Assembly: GCA_025964455.1 (NCBI GenBank)
Contig: JAOPYU010000227.1
Location: forward strand, 1-12,251
DNA length: 12,251 nt
Reading direction: 5' to 3'
From: Thermoleophilia bacterium
GTDB taxonomy: Bacteria; Actinomycetota; Thermoleophilia; Gaiellales; SKUG01
The translations under genes were made by a program, and so were the position numbers. Below are positions 1-6,926 of the stretch, piece after piece. The first letter of the stretch is position 1. Each line of letters begins with the position of its first letter. Below the pieces are notes generated by a model. That model was not told the DNA's origin. It saw only the letters and a list, made by a program, of their open reading frames with translations, and did not search any database.

Positions 1-2
1 TC

Positions 3-299
3 GCCATCCTGGCGGCGGGGGCCGCGACGTCGGTGTGGGGCCTGCCCACGCGCCGGACGCTCGGCATCGCCGGGCTGGTCGGCGGCGTGGCCATCGCCGA
101 CGTGGCAGTGGGCGCGGTGACGCACGGGCTCTCCCACGTGACCGCGACGATGCTCATCACCGACGCGGTGCTGGCGGCAGTCGTGCTGACGGGGTGGCTG
201 CGGATGCGCGCGTCGCGCGACGAAGCTCGCGAGGCCGTCGCAGTACGCGACGACGAGCGGCGGTTGGCACTGCTGGATCGCTTCGGGGAGCGCTTCTAG
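3..299 (+). CDS. C-terminal part of a membrane protein (5' end outside window)
   Basis: The frame is open from the left edge to a TAG at 297-299, giving 98 visible residues, so the true start lies upstream. A GTG at 33 is possible as a start, but the open frame before it reads as hydrophobic protein (AILAAGAATSVWGL), so truncation by the window edge is more likely. Visible are the end of one hydrophobic segment and two clear ones, TLGIAGLVGGVAIADVAVGA and TATMLITDAVLAAVVLTGWL. A charged tail rich in Arg, Glu and Asp follows and could be a short cytoplasmic helix. I do not recognise the family. Its stop overlaps the stop of the convergent propeller gene by 4 bases. Confidence 0.7.
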   Translation, partial: AILAAGAATSVWGLPTRRTLGIAGLVGGVAIADVAVGAVTHGLSHVTATMLITDAVLAAVVLTGWLRMRASRDEAREAVAVRDDERRLALLDRFGERF

Positions 300-2086
300 C
301 CGTCCGGGGCGGTGACCTCGAAGGTGATCGGGGCGACGTAGCTCCCGGCCTTCTGGTTCGAGGATGCGTGCAGGCCGAAGCGCAGCTTCACCGACATGTC
401 CGCGCCACCCGTCGTGGTGCGCCGGGCGATCGAGGAGGTCGCGCCTGCGGCATTGATCGCGATCGGGTTCCAGTGCCCGGCGTCCGTGGCTGGACAGCCG
501 CTGGCCGCAGTCCACATGGGCGTGCCACCGGTGAGCGTGTCCAGGCACGCGCCGAAGCCCGAGGTGCTCGGCCCGGTCAGGAAGCCGTTGGTGGCGGATG
601 CGTAGTTGGCGAACGGCGTGCCCGCGAGTCGCGCCACAGCCATGCGGGTCCCGTCGTGGCCCGCGAACAGCAGGTCGCCGTCGGGCAGGAGCGCCGCGCC
701 GCCGGCCGCATCACCGCCACCCATGTCGATCGCGACGCCGTTGGGGATGCGCGGGTCGACGATGCCGGCGGCGTTGAACCGAGCGAGCCCGAAATTGCCA
801 CCGGCCGCGGTGCCCGCGAGTGCGAAGCTGCCGTCCGGCTCGGCCACGATCCGGCTCGCCACGTCATTCGCGCCGGCGATGTTCTGCGTGAAGTACCCGG
901 CCGTGCCCCACGCGGTGTCGTGCAGGCCCGCGGCGGTCAACCGGATCGCCACCATGTCCACGGGGTCGTTGCCAGCCACGATCCAGCCGCCGTTCGGATC
1001 TGCCACGACATCCTGCGGGACGGCGTTGCCGCCGGCGAAGAGCACTGTGGTCCACCCGCTGGTCCCGAACGTGGTGTCCACCGCCGTTCCATTGGGGAGC
1101 ACGCGGAAGGCGACGAACGCCTGCGGGGCGGGCGCCTCGCGTCGCGCGATGGCGAGCACCGAGCCGTCGGCCAGCGCGCGGACCTGCCGCACCTGCTCGA
1201 AGCTGGCGGCCGGTGAGCGCACCTGGAGTCGGCCGCCTCCCGCGAACCCCGACCAGTGCGTGCCGTTCGTGTCGAGGATCACGACGATGTCATTGACGTA
1301 GCCGCCATTGAAGCCGCCCACGACGATCCGGTTGTCGGCGCGCACATCCACATCGGCGTACCCGTCCTGAGCGGACTGGTCCTCCTCGAGGATGCCGGTC
1401 CCGTTGAAGGACGTGTCGAGGCGCCCGTCCGGCAGGTACCGGATCACGAGCGAGTTGGGCGAGCCGTTGTTGGTCGTGCCGGCGATCACGATGCGGCCGA
1501 ACGAATCCAGGTCGACGCCGGCGGCACTGTCATTTCCCGAGATGTTGGTGGTCACGATGCCGTTGCCGGTGCCCGTGTCACCGTCGAAGGTCGTGTCCAG
1601 CGAGCCGTCGGGCAGGAAGCGCACGACCGCCACGTCGGAGTTGGTGCCGTTGGACGCCTGGCCGACCACGACGATCGCGCCATTGGGCTGCACCGCCATG
1701 TCGTAGCCGCGTGCGCTCCCGGAGAGCACGGTCGCGAAGGCCTTGCCGGCGGCGCCGAAGCCCGAGCTGACGAGGCCGCCCGTGGTGGAGGAGTACATCG
1801 CGGCGCCGGCGCCGTCGCTCTGGAAGACACGCAGACGCGCGGAGTCGTTACTCGAGCCGGCGAGCAGGTCACACGTCGTGGCACTCACCGTGCTCGTGTT
1901 CACCGACACGGGCGTGAGGGCCGTCATCCCCGCGTTTCCCGCCGGGCATCCGGTCGTGACGAGGGAGGTGGCGCTCAGAACCGTCGCACCCACCGTCGAG
2001 GTGCCGGTCGCGCCATTGGCGGCAGGCATCGTCGCGAGGGCGATGCAGACGCAGGCGATGGCGATCAGTGAGGGCGCACGCGACAC
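296..2086 (-). CDS. Secreted delta-60-repeat (seven-blade beta-propeller) protein
   Basis: The 596-residue product starts with a Sec-type signal peptide (MSRAPSLIAIACVCIALA, cleavage probably after the AANGA region). The centre, roughly residues 110-490, holds seven blade-like repeats of the delta-60/DUF5122 type: a QPNGAIVVVGQ-like strand pair, a VVRFLPDGSLDTTF-like strand, then a G-rich turn. Clear copies include FLPDGSLDTTFDGD, YLPDGRLDTSFNGTG and VLPNGTAVDTTFGTSG; later copies are more diverged. Flanking the propeller are non-repeat segments with Cys residues: GCPAG and TTCDLL at the N-side, GACLD and SGCPA at the C-side. The tail (SVKLRFGLHASSNQKAGSYV) resembles the last strands of a secreted beta-sandwich. 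The start is GTG 2086, because an in-frame TGA lies at 2095-2093. AGAGGG abuts the GTG too closely to act as a ribosome binding site, so leaderless translation is likely. Such propellers occur on secreted surface proteins; the ligand is unknown. The gene lies 55 bases downstream of the SpoIID gene on the same strand. Confidence 0.85.
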   Translation of the reverse strand: MSRAPSLIAIACVCIALATMPAANGATGTSTVGATVLSATSLVTTGCPAGNAGMTALTPVSVNTSTVSATTCDLLAGSSNDSARLRVFQSDGAGAAMYSSTTGGLVSSGFGAAGKAFATVLSGSARGYDMAVQPNGAIVVVGQASNGTNSDVAVVRFLPDGSLDTTFDGDTGTGNGIVTTNISGNDSAAGVDLDSFGRIVIAGTTNNGSPNSLVIRYLPDGRLDTSFNGTGILEEDQSAQDGYADVDVRADNRIVVGGFNGGYVNDIVVILDTNGTHWSGFAGGGRLQVRSPAASFEQVRQVRALADGSVLAIARREAPAPQAFVAFRVLPNGTAVDTTFGTSGWTTVLFAGGNAVPQDVVADPNGGWIVAGNDPVDMVAIRLTAAGLHDTAWGTAGYFTQNIAGANDVASRIVAEPDGSFALAGTAAGGNFGLARFNAAGIVDPRIPNGVAIDMGGGDAAGGAALLPDGDLLFAGHDGTRMAVARLAGTPFANYASATNGFLTGPSTSGFGACLDTLTGGTPMWTAASGCPATDAGHWNPIAINAAGATSSIARRTTTGGADMSVKLRFGLHASSNQKAGSYVAPITFEVTAPDG

Positions 2087-2092
2087 CCCTCT

Positions 2093-2120
2093 TCATCGAC
2101 GGCGCCCCGCCGATGCTTTA
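2093..2120 (-). promoter_or_regulatory. Candidate sigma-28 (FliA/WhiG-type) promoter of the propeller gene
   Basis: On the minus strand TAAAGCAT (2120-2113) is followed by 12 bases and GTCGATGA (2100-2093). The known sigma-28 consensus is TAAAGTTT, 11 bases, GCCGATAA. The -35 core TAAAG and the -10 core CGAT are intact, 6 of 8 bases of the -10 match, and the spacing is one base longer than consensus. Six bases separate the -10 from the GTG at 2086, so transcription would start at or next to the start codon and give a leaderless mRNA. This agrees with the absence of a usable ribosome binding site. It is inferred from pattern only. Confidence 0.42.
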
Positions 2121-2141
2121 CCCCTCGAACTACAGAGTGGG

Positions 2142-3587
2142 TCAGGTTGCCGCGACGGTGATCGACGGCCCGGTGAGACCCGCCCGCGAGAACGTCGCCG
2201 TGAGCGTCCCGGCCACGCGGGCTCGCACCACGAAGGCACCCGTGCCGGCGGCCGGCCTCAGGCGCAGGGTGCGCGACACACCGTTCTGGGTGAGCACGAG
2301 GTTGGTCAGCCCGGTCCGCGGGATGCGCCCGGCGATGCGCGCGTAGCCGCCGGTCGCCACGGCATCGGGTGCCCCGATCGACAGGTAGCTGATCCGGAAG
2401 TACGTGGATCGCAGGCCGAGGCGCGACTGCACCGTGCTCGCGGCGAGGATCTTCGCGCCCTGGGTCGTGGCGATCGTCGCCTCCTTGGCGTACCCCGACG
2501 GCCAGAGCGTGTTGGAGGCCGCCTTGAAGCTGCCCGAGTAGCCGAGCTTGGCGCCGAGCTGCGCCGGCGTGTAGCGCTTCACGTCCGCGCCCTTCCAGAG
2601 GAAGTACTGGGAATCCTCGTATGGAGAAGCCACCGAGCGCAGGTACGAACGCGGCGATCCGCCCCAGACCTGCTCGTTCGCGGCCGTGCGGCCGGCGCTG
2701 GTGGAGTAGAAGTAGGTCGTCGCGACCTCGCCATTGGCATCACCGACCCGCGCCACGAGGCCAGCGGTGGCGGCGATCGCCGCGTCGGTCCGCGAATCTT
2801 CCGCACCGACGCCGCCGTACACCTGGCTGCGCGTGTCGGAGTACAGGTCGAACCAGTCGTAGTCGGTCCTGATGCCCTTGAGCGCGTAGGCACGCGCGGC
2901 GATCGCCTGCGCCTTGAGCGCCTCCGCGTGCCACGACGGCGGCATCTCGTCGCCGACCACGCCACGCACGTAGCTCTCGAACGGCACGGTGTTCACGACG
3001 CTCACCTTGCCGTCGTAGCGGTGCCCGACGATCGTGCCGCGGTAGCGCGTGCCACTCGAGGCGTAGTCGCCACTGAACAGCGCACGCACGGAGCCATCGA
3101 CCTCGGGCACGATCGTCGCATCGGCTGCGGAGGCGGTCGCGAGCGTCGCGTTGGGCGCTCCAGCGCGCACGCGCGTGACGATCAGGAACAGGCCCTGGTT
3201 GCGCATCTCGACGATGTCGCCGGCGACGAGCGGCAGCGTGGCGCTGCCCTGCGTGACCAGCCCCGCGCTCGTGAGCTCCACGCGCGCTGGTGCGAGCTGC
3301 GACTGCAGCAGCACGCGCACGTCGGTGGGCCCGTCGGCGGGTCGCGGCGCCACCACCGTGCCGGAGTAGTAGTGCTGGATGATCTCGGTGCCGGACATGC
3401 CGCGCTTGGCGTAGCCGTTGGCGCCGTACTGGCTCATGCCGATCCCGTGGCCCCAGCCGCGACCCTCGAGCCGGTACTCGGCGCCGACCTTGGCGCTCGC
3501 CGAGGCGGCGCCGAGGCTGGCAAGGGTCACGAGCGCGCACAGCGCCGTGAGGAAATTTCGTCCCGCGTTCCGCATCGGGTGCAGCAT
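2142..3587 (-). CDS. Secreted SpoIID/LytB-domain protein
   Basis: From ATG 3587 the product has 481 residues. It opens with a signal peptide: a basic n-region MLHPMRNAGR, hydrophobic FLTALCALVTLASLG, and cleavage near ASASA. Residues about 38-77 carry the GWGHGIGMSQYGANGYAKRG motif and a HYYSGT segment. A linking beta-rich region follows, then the SpoIID core near residues 194-235: VPFESYVRGVVGDEMPPSWH followed by EALKAQAIAARAYAL. SpoIID enzymes are lytic transglycosylases acting on stripped peptidoglycan glycan strands; the Glu in DEMPPSW (about 214) matches the catalytic position. The last 65 or so residues look like a small beta-sandwich. No candidate start has a good ribosome binding site. 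ATG 3629 would add 14 residues and ATG 3575 would remove 4; 3587 gives a sensible signal peptide. No sporulation gene lies nearby, so a general cell-wall role is inferred. Confidence 0.87.
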   Translation of the reverse strand: MLHPMRNAGRNFLTALCALVTLASLGAASASAKVGAEYRLEGRGWGHGIGMSQYGANGYAKRGMSGTEIIQHYYSGTVVAPRPADGPTDVRVLLQSQLAPARVELTSAGLVTQGSATLPLVAGDIVEMRNQGLFLIVTRVRAGAPNATLATASAADATIVPEVDGSVRALFSGDYASSGTRYRGTIVGHRYDGKVSVVNTVPFESYVRGVVGDEMPPSWHAEALKAQAIAARAYALKGIRTDYDWFDLYSDTRSQVYGGVGAEDSRTDAAIAATAGLVARVGDANGEVATTYFYSTSAGRTAANEQVWGGSPRSYLRSVASPYEDSQYFLWKGADVKRYTPAQLGAKLGYSGSFKAASNTLWPSGYAKEATIATTQGAKILAASTVQSRLGLRSTYFRISYLSIGAPDAVATGGYARIAGRIPRTGLTNLVLTQNGVSRTLRLRPAAGTGAFVVRARVAGTLTATFSRAGLTGPSITVAAT

Positions 3588-3705
3588 CGGCACGGGAATG
3601 GCGGCGTCTTGAATCCACGTTCTGACCATGCGGGCACCATGGCATGCCGGGTGGACGATCGCCAATCCGCGTCTACTGCAGCGCGATATCGGGCAGTTGT
3701 CGTTC

Positions 3706-4146
3706 ATGCATCGAAACGGACCCATCGCACTCTGGCTGCACGGCATGGTCGAGTACCTCGCCGCCGCGGCGTGTTTCTTCGCGCCCTTCGTGCTCGATTT
3801 CGGGAGCGACGCCGCCACGTACTTCTCGATCGCCGCCGGCGTGGCGATCCTGCTGGTCGCGGCGACCACCGACGGGCCGGCCAGCATCGTGTCGCACCTG
3901 CCGATCGGGTTCCACGTGCTGCTCGACTACGTGGTGGCGCTCGCCTTCATTGCAGCGCCGTTCGTGTTCTCGTTCTCCGACGAGCGCGCGCCGACGGCGT
4001 TCTTCATCGGGCTCGGCGTGCTGCACCTGCTCGTGACGGTCGGCACGCGCTTCTACGGCGACGACGGCGCGCACGGGATCAGCCCACTCGCGGCATCGAC
4101 GAGCGTCGACGTCGAATCCGGGCAGCACACGGTCCTCGACGACTAG
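3706..4146 (+). CDS. Small four-helix membrane protein with SPW-like internal duplication
   Basis: The 146-residue product has four hydrophobic helices at about 14-32, 39-54, 70-90 and 98-114, then a hydrophilic, acidic tail. It is an internal duplication. Residues 12-55 (HGMVEYLAAAACFFAPFVLD and onward) align with 70-114 (HVLLDYVVALAFIAAPFVFS and onward), sharing H-x3-[ED]-Y and AxFxAPFV, followed by a second helix. This two-unit layout resembles SPW-repeat membrane proteins, although the SPW triplet is replaced by APF. The start ATG 3706 was chosen because the upstream in-frame extension to 3628 is basic, not membrane-like, and would overlap the promoter region of the divergent SpoIID gene. 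Function is unknown. The stop lies 5 bases from the stop of the convergent minus-strand gene. Confidence 0.8.
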   Translation: MHRNGPIALWLHGMVEYLAAAACFFAPFVLDFGSDAATYFSIAAGVAILLVAATTDGPASIVSHLPIGFHVLLDYVVALAFIAAPFVFSFSDERAPTAFFIGLGVLHLLVTVGTRFYGDDGAHGISPLAASTSVDVESGQHTVLDD

Positions 4147-4151
4147 ACGGC

Positions 4152-4997
4152 TCAGCCCTTCGGGATCGTCTCGGAGAAGGCGGAGTTCAGGTCGCTCGGC
4201 AGGAACCACACGTGCATCATCAGGTCGGTGTTGCCGCCCGAGGTGCCGGCCTTCTGGTGGGTGTGCCACCGACCCATGCCCAGGTCGGGCGCCTGCTTGG
4301 AGGCGGTCATCACGTTGCCGATGAGCGACAGCGTTCCGTCGGTACCCTTGCGATACAGCAGCATCGACGGATGATTCAGGTCCGCGCCGCCGTACTGCTT
4401 GGAGAAGGTCGCGTTCGGCACGTGCACGAGGCTGCCCTCGACGATCGCCTTGCTGAAGTCGTAGCCCGCGGCCTTGGCGGCATCGATGTTCCTGTAGGGC
4501 GCGGTGGACTGCATCATCGTCTGCAGGCTCTGCGCGGCCTTGGTGCGGTCCTCGGCCGGGCGCGCGTAAGTGCGCTTCCAGTCGCCCTTGGAGTTGGAGA
4601 CGTTGGTGCTCGACCCGGCTTCGTTCGCCGTGTTGGCGCCGAGCCCGTACTTGGCGATCGAGGCGGTCGCCGGCAGCGAGGGGCCGTGGTCGTGTTCGCC
4701 GTGGGGCGCTGCCTCAGCACCACCGCCGGTGGCCGTGGCGGTTGCCGGGAGCGACGCGCCGAGGGCAGCCTGGCCCGCGGCCGCCGTGGTCGGGGCGGCA
4801 GAGCCTGAACCGCCGATCTGCGCCACGAGCTGCTTGAGCGCCACGAGCAGCTGCTCGAGCACGCCCGAGATCTTGCCCATGTCGAGGGCTGGCGCAGCTG
4901 CCGCGGCCTGCGCCGTGTCTCCGCCACCGCTCGCCTGCTGCGTCATGGTGGCGGCACTGCTTCCCGCAGCGCCCGCAATCGCACTCGTCCCGCACAT
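4152..4997 (-). CDS. Uncharacterised protein with Ala-rich N-terminus and C-terminal W-H-T-H domain
   Basis: From ATG 4997 (GGGAC about 9 bases upstream) the product has 281 residues. The frame stays open further upstream, but that extension is Pro/Arg-rich and non-coding in character. Residues 1-38 are Ala/Gly/Ser-rich. Residues 39-61 form an amphipathic helix (DMGKISGVLEQLLVALKQLV). A low-complexity Ala/Thr/Gly linker follows, containing HGEHDHG and two copies of SLPATA. The folded part is about 140-281: APYRNIDAAKAAGYDF, then HPSMLLYRK, a strand SLIGNVM, MGRWHTHQKAG (WHTH at 244-247) and MMHVWFLPSDL near the end. From memory this outline resembles secreted actinobacterial proteins with an 'AAxAAGY ... 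HPxxLxY ... WHxH ... HxW' pattern and possible metal-binding histidines. No signal peptide is evident. No function is assigned. Confidence 0.78.
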   Translation of the reverse strand: MCGTSAIAGAAGSSAATMTQQASGGGDTAQAAAAAPALDMGKISGVLEQLLVALKQLVAQIGGSGSAAPTTAAAGQAALGASLPATATATGGGAEAAPHGEHDHGPSLPATASIAKYGLGANTANEAGSSTNVSNSKGDWKRTYARPAEDRTKAAQSLQTMMQSTAPYRNIDAAKAAGYDFSKAIVEGSLVHVPNATFSKQYGGADLNHPSMLLYRKGTDGTLSLIGNVMTASKQAPDLGMGRWHTHQKAGTSGGNTDLMMHVWFLPSDLNSAFSETIPKG

Positions 4998-5198
4998 CTC
5001 AGACCGTCCCTGGTCGAATCGCGCGCACCACGCCTCCCCGGCGCGGTGCAGTCCCTGTCCCAAAGGTACGACAGGCGCGCGGATCTGGCCAGCGGGGGGT
5101 CGCGTCTGCAACCCGGTCGAGGGGCCGCTCGATACACCGGCAGGGCGCAACTTCGGGGGTGGCGCCGTCGGGACGATTCGATGCCACGGGGGCGCAAG

Positions 5199-5873
5199 AT
5201 GACTGCTGTCGCTACTGCTCAGGCCAAGACGCCGCCCTCGGCGCGGCCATACGTGTCCATGGCGGACCTCCCGGACCCAGCCACGGTGAAGTCCGAGCAC
5301 GACGCAGCGCACGCAGCGTACTGGGATGCTCGCCGATCCCACGAGAATCGCCCCGCCACTGCTGGGTTCGCCACGTTCTTCGGCTCAGCCGGCGCAATGG
5401 CTGGGATCGGCGCGCTCGTCGCCCCGTCCGGTCTTCGGGCGGTCGGCGCCGGACTGGGCGCCGCCCTGGGAGCGACGGTCGGCCTGGCCTTGGGCTGGGG
5501 CATCGCCGCGAAGCTGGACACCCCCTACGAGCCGGAGGCCACCGACGGCGCGCGACTCGAGGAGCTGAGCGGCCGCAACTGGCAAGTCTCTTGGGCCGAG
5601 AAAAGCGGGATCGGGCACACCAACACCGCCACGGACCTGGTGCTTGAGCACTTCGGCGACGGAACACGCATCGAGCTCGAGCGACAGGAGGCCGGCTCGT
5701 TGCCTGCCGATCTGGCCGCCGATGGCGCGGACACCGACGGCGACGGGACGCTCTCCGGACGCGAAGTCGCGCTGGGCCTGCTCGACCACACGCGCACCGA
5801 CCGCGGGTTCACTTCGTCGATCCAGCACGACTCGCGCGCGGGCGAGCTGCAGGAGCTGCTCTACCAGTACTGA
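5199..5873 (+). CDS. Small glycine-rich membrane protein with one EF-hand loop
   Basis: From ATG 5199 (GGGGGC about 5 bases upstream) the product has 224 residues. ATG 5181 in the same frame is an alternative that adds six residues. The N-terminal 50 residues are hydrophilic. Two Gly/Ala-rich hydrophobic segments lie at about 54-76 (FATFFGSAGAMAGIGALVAP) and 82-104 (VGAGLGAALGATVGLALGWG), with glycine-zipper spacing. The rest is hydrophilic. Residues 178-189 read DTDGDGTLSGRE, a full match to the 12-residue EF-hand loop D-x-D-x-D-G-x-[IL]-x-x-x-E, so calcium binding is plausible. Only a single loop is seen, so pairing with another copy would be needed for a normal EF-hand lobe. I do not recognise the family. 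It is divergent from the WHTH gene and converges on rmlB, with 20 bases between stop codons. Confidence 0.78.
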   Translation: MTAVATAQAKTPPSARPYVSMADLPDPATVKSEHDAAHAAYWDARRSHENRPATAGFATFFGSAGAMAGIGALVAPSGLRAVGAGLGAALGATVGLALGWGIAAKLDTPYEPEATDGARLEELSGRNWQVSWAEKSGIGHTNTATDLVLEHFGDGTRIELERQEAGSLPADLAADGADTDGDGTLSGREVALGLLDHTRTDRGFTSSIQHDSRAGELQELLYQY

Positions 5874-5893
5874 GGATTGCGCCCCCGGCTCGA

Positions 5894-6913
5894 TCAGACC
5901 TTGCCGGCGTACTGCTTCTCGTAGAACTCCTTGTACTCGCCCGACTTGATGGGCTCCCACCAGTCGCGGCGCTCCTTGTACCACTGCACCGTCTGCGCGA
6001 GACCTTCGTCGAATGCGATCTCGGGCTTCCAGCCGAGCTCACGCTGCGCCTTGCTCGTGTCGAGCGAGTAGCGCACGTCGTGGCCGAGGCGATCCTCGAC
6101 GGAGGTGATGAGCTCCTCGTTCGCGCCGGTCTGCTCGAGGATCTGCTGGGTGATCCACATGTTGGTGCGCTCGTTGCCGCCACCGATGTTGTAGACCTCG
6201 CCGGGCGTGCCCCCCAGCAGGGCGTGCAGGATGCCGTTCGCGTGGTCGCGGCCGTGGATCCAGTCGCGCACCTGCGAGCCGTCCCCGTAGACCGGAAGCT
6301 TCTGGCCGTCGAGCGCGTTGGTCACGAACAGCGGGATCAGCTTCTCCGGGTACTGGTTCGGGCCGTAGGTGTTGGAGCCGCGGGTGATGACCACCGGCAG
6401 GCCGAAGGTGTGCATGTAGGCGAGCGCCTGCAGGTCGCCGCCGGCCTTGCTGGCCGAGTACGGCGAGCTGGGCTCGAGCGGGTGCTCCTCGGTGAAGGAG
6501 CCCACGTCGATGGAGCCGTAGACCTCGTCGGTCGAGACCTGGAGGAAGCGCTCCACGCCTTCGCGGCGCGCGGCCTCGCACAGCACGTAGGTGCCGAGCA
6601 CGTCGGTGCGGATGAAGTCGACGGCGCCGTGGATGGAGCGGTCGACGTGGCTCTCGGCCGCGAAGTTCGCGACGTGGGAAACGCCCTTCATCGCGCGGCC
6701 AACGACCTCGGCATCAGCGATGTCGCCCTCGACGAACGAGTAGCGCGGATCGTCGGCCACCTCGGCCACGTTCTCGTGGCTCGCCGCGTAGGTCATCGCG
6801 TCGAGGTTGACGACCTCCGTGGTCGGGTGCTGCTCCATGAGCAGGTGGATGAAGTGGCTGCCGATGAAGCCGGCGCCACCGGTCACGAGAACGCGCTTGG
6901 GGGAGGAAGACAT
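5894..6913 (-). CDS. rmlB: dTDP-glucose 4,6-dehydratase
   Basis: This 339-residue extended short-chain dehydrogenase converts dTDP-glucose to dTDP-4-keto-6-deoxyglucose, the second step towards dTDP-rhamnose and other deoxysugars. Evidence: the NAD-binding TGGAGFIGS at 11-19, AAESHVDRSI at 85-94, the STDEVYG motif at 127-133 (the Asp-Glu pair acts in dehydration), the catalytic YxxxK as YSASK at 152-156, and YPEKLIPLFVTNAL followed by GDGSQVRDWIHGRDHANGI, all typical of RmlB/RfbB. Length is normal for the family. The start ATG 6913 places TGGAGFIGS where expected. The frame continues upstream, but that part overlaps the divergent promoter region and is not protein-like. No ribosome binding site is visible; a -10-like TACGCT ends 8 bases before ATG, suggesting a leaderless transcript. 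Its rmlA partner lies about 3.3 kb away on the other strand; rmlC and rmlD are not in the window. Confidence 0.95.
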   Translation of the reverse strand: MSSSPKRVLVTGGAGFIGSHFIHLLMEQHPTTEVVNLDAMTYAASHENVAEVADDPRYSFVEGDIADAEVVGRAMKGVSHVANFAAESHVDRSIHGAVDFIRTDVLGTYVLCEAARREGVERFLQVSTDEVYGSIDVGSFTEEHPLEPSSPYSASKAGGDLQALAYMHTFGLPVVITRGSNTYGPNQYPEKLIPLFVTNALDGQKLPVYGDGSQVRDWIHGRDHANGILHALLGGTPGEVYNIGGGNERTNMWITQQILEQTGANEELITSVEDRLGHDVRYSLDTSKAQRELGWKPEIAFDEGLAQTVQWYKERRDWWEPIKSGEYKEFYEKQYAGKV

Positions 6914-6920
6914 GCGCGTA

Positions 6921-6926
6921 AGCGTA
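6921..6926 (-). promoter_or_regulatory. Candidate -10 box of rmlB, leaderless arrangement
   Basis: Minus-strand TACGCT matches the actinobacterial TANNNT -10 pattern. Seven bases separate it from the rmlB ATG at 6913, the distance expected when transcription begins at the start codon. No convincing -35 hexamer is seen; that position is covered by the inverted repeat at 6927-6954. This is a pattern-only call. Confidence 0.35.

Noticed and set aside
2087..2141. Possible riboswitch in the SpoIID-propeller gap
   Set aside because: The 55 bases are too short and contain no recognisable aptamer core; the sigma-28-like promoter explains the conserved-looking TAAAGCAT and GTCGATGA.
3588..3887. Long N-terminal extension of the SpoIID frame
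   Set aside because: It would bury the signal peptide internally and overlap the divergent membrane-protein gene; only starts at 3629, 3587 and 3575 are reasonable.
1743..4808. A 1021-codon open frame on the plus strand
   Set aside because: It is the antisense shadow of the propeller, SpoIID and WHTH genes. The translation is Arg/Gly/Ala/His-rich low-complexity typical of the wrong frame in high-GC DNA, with no domain recognisable.
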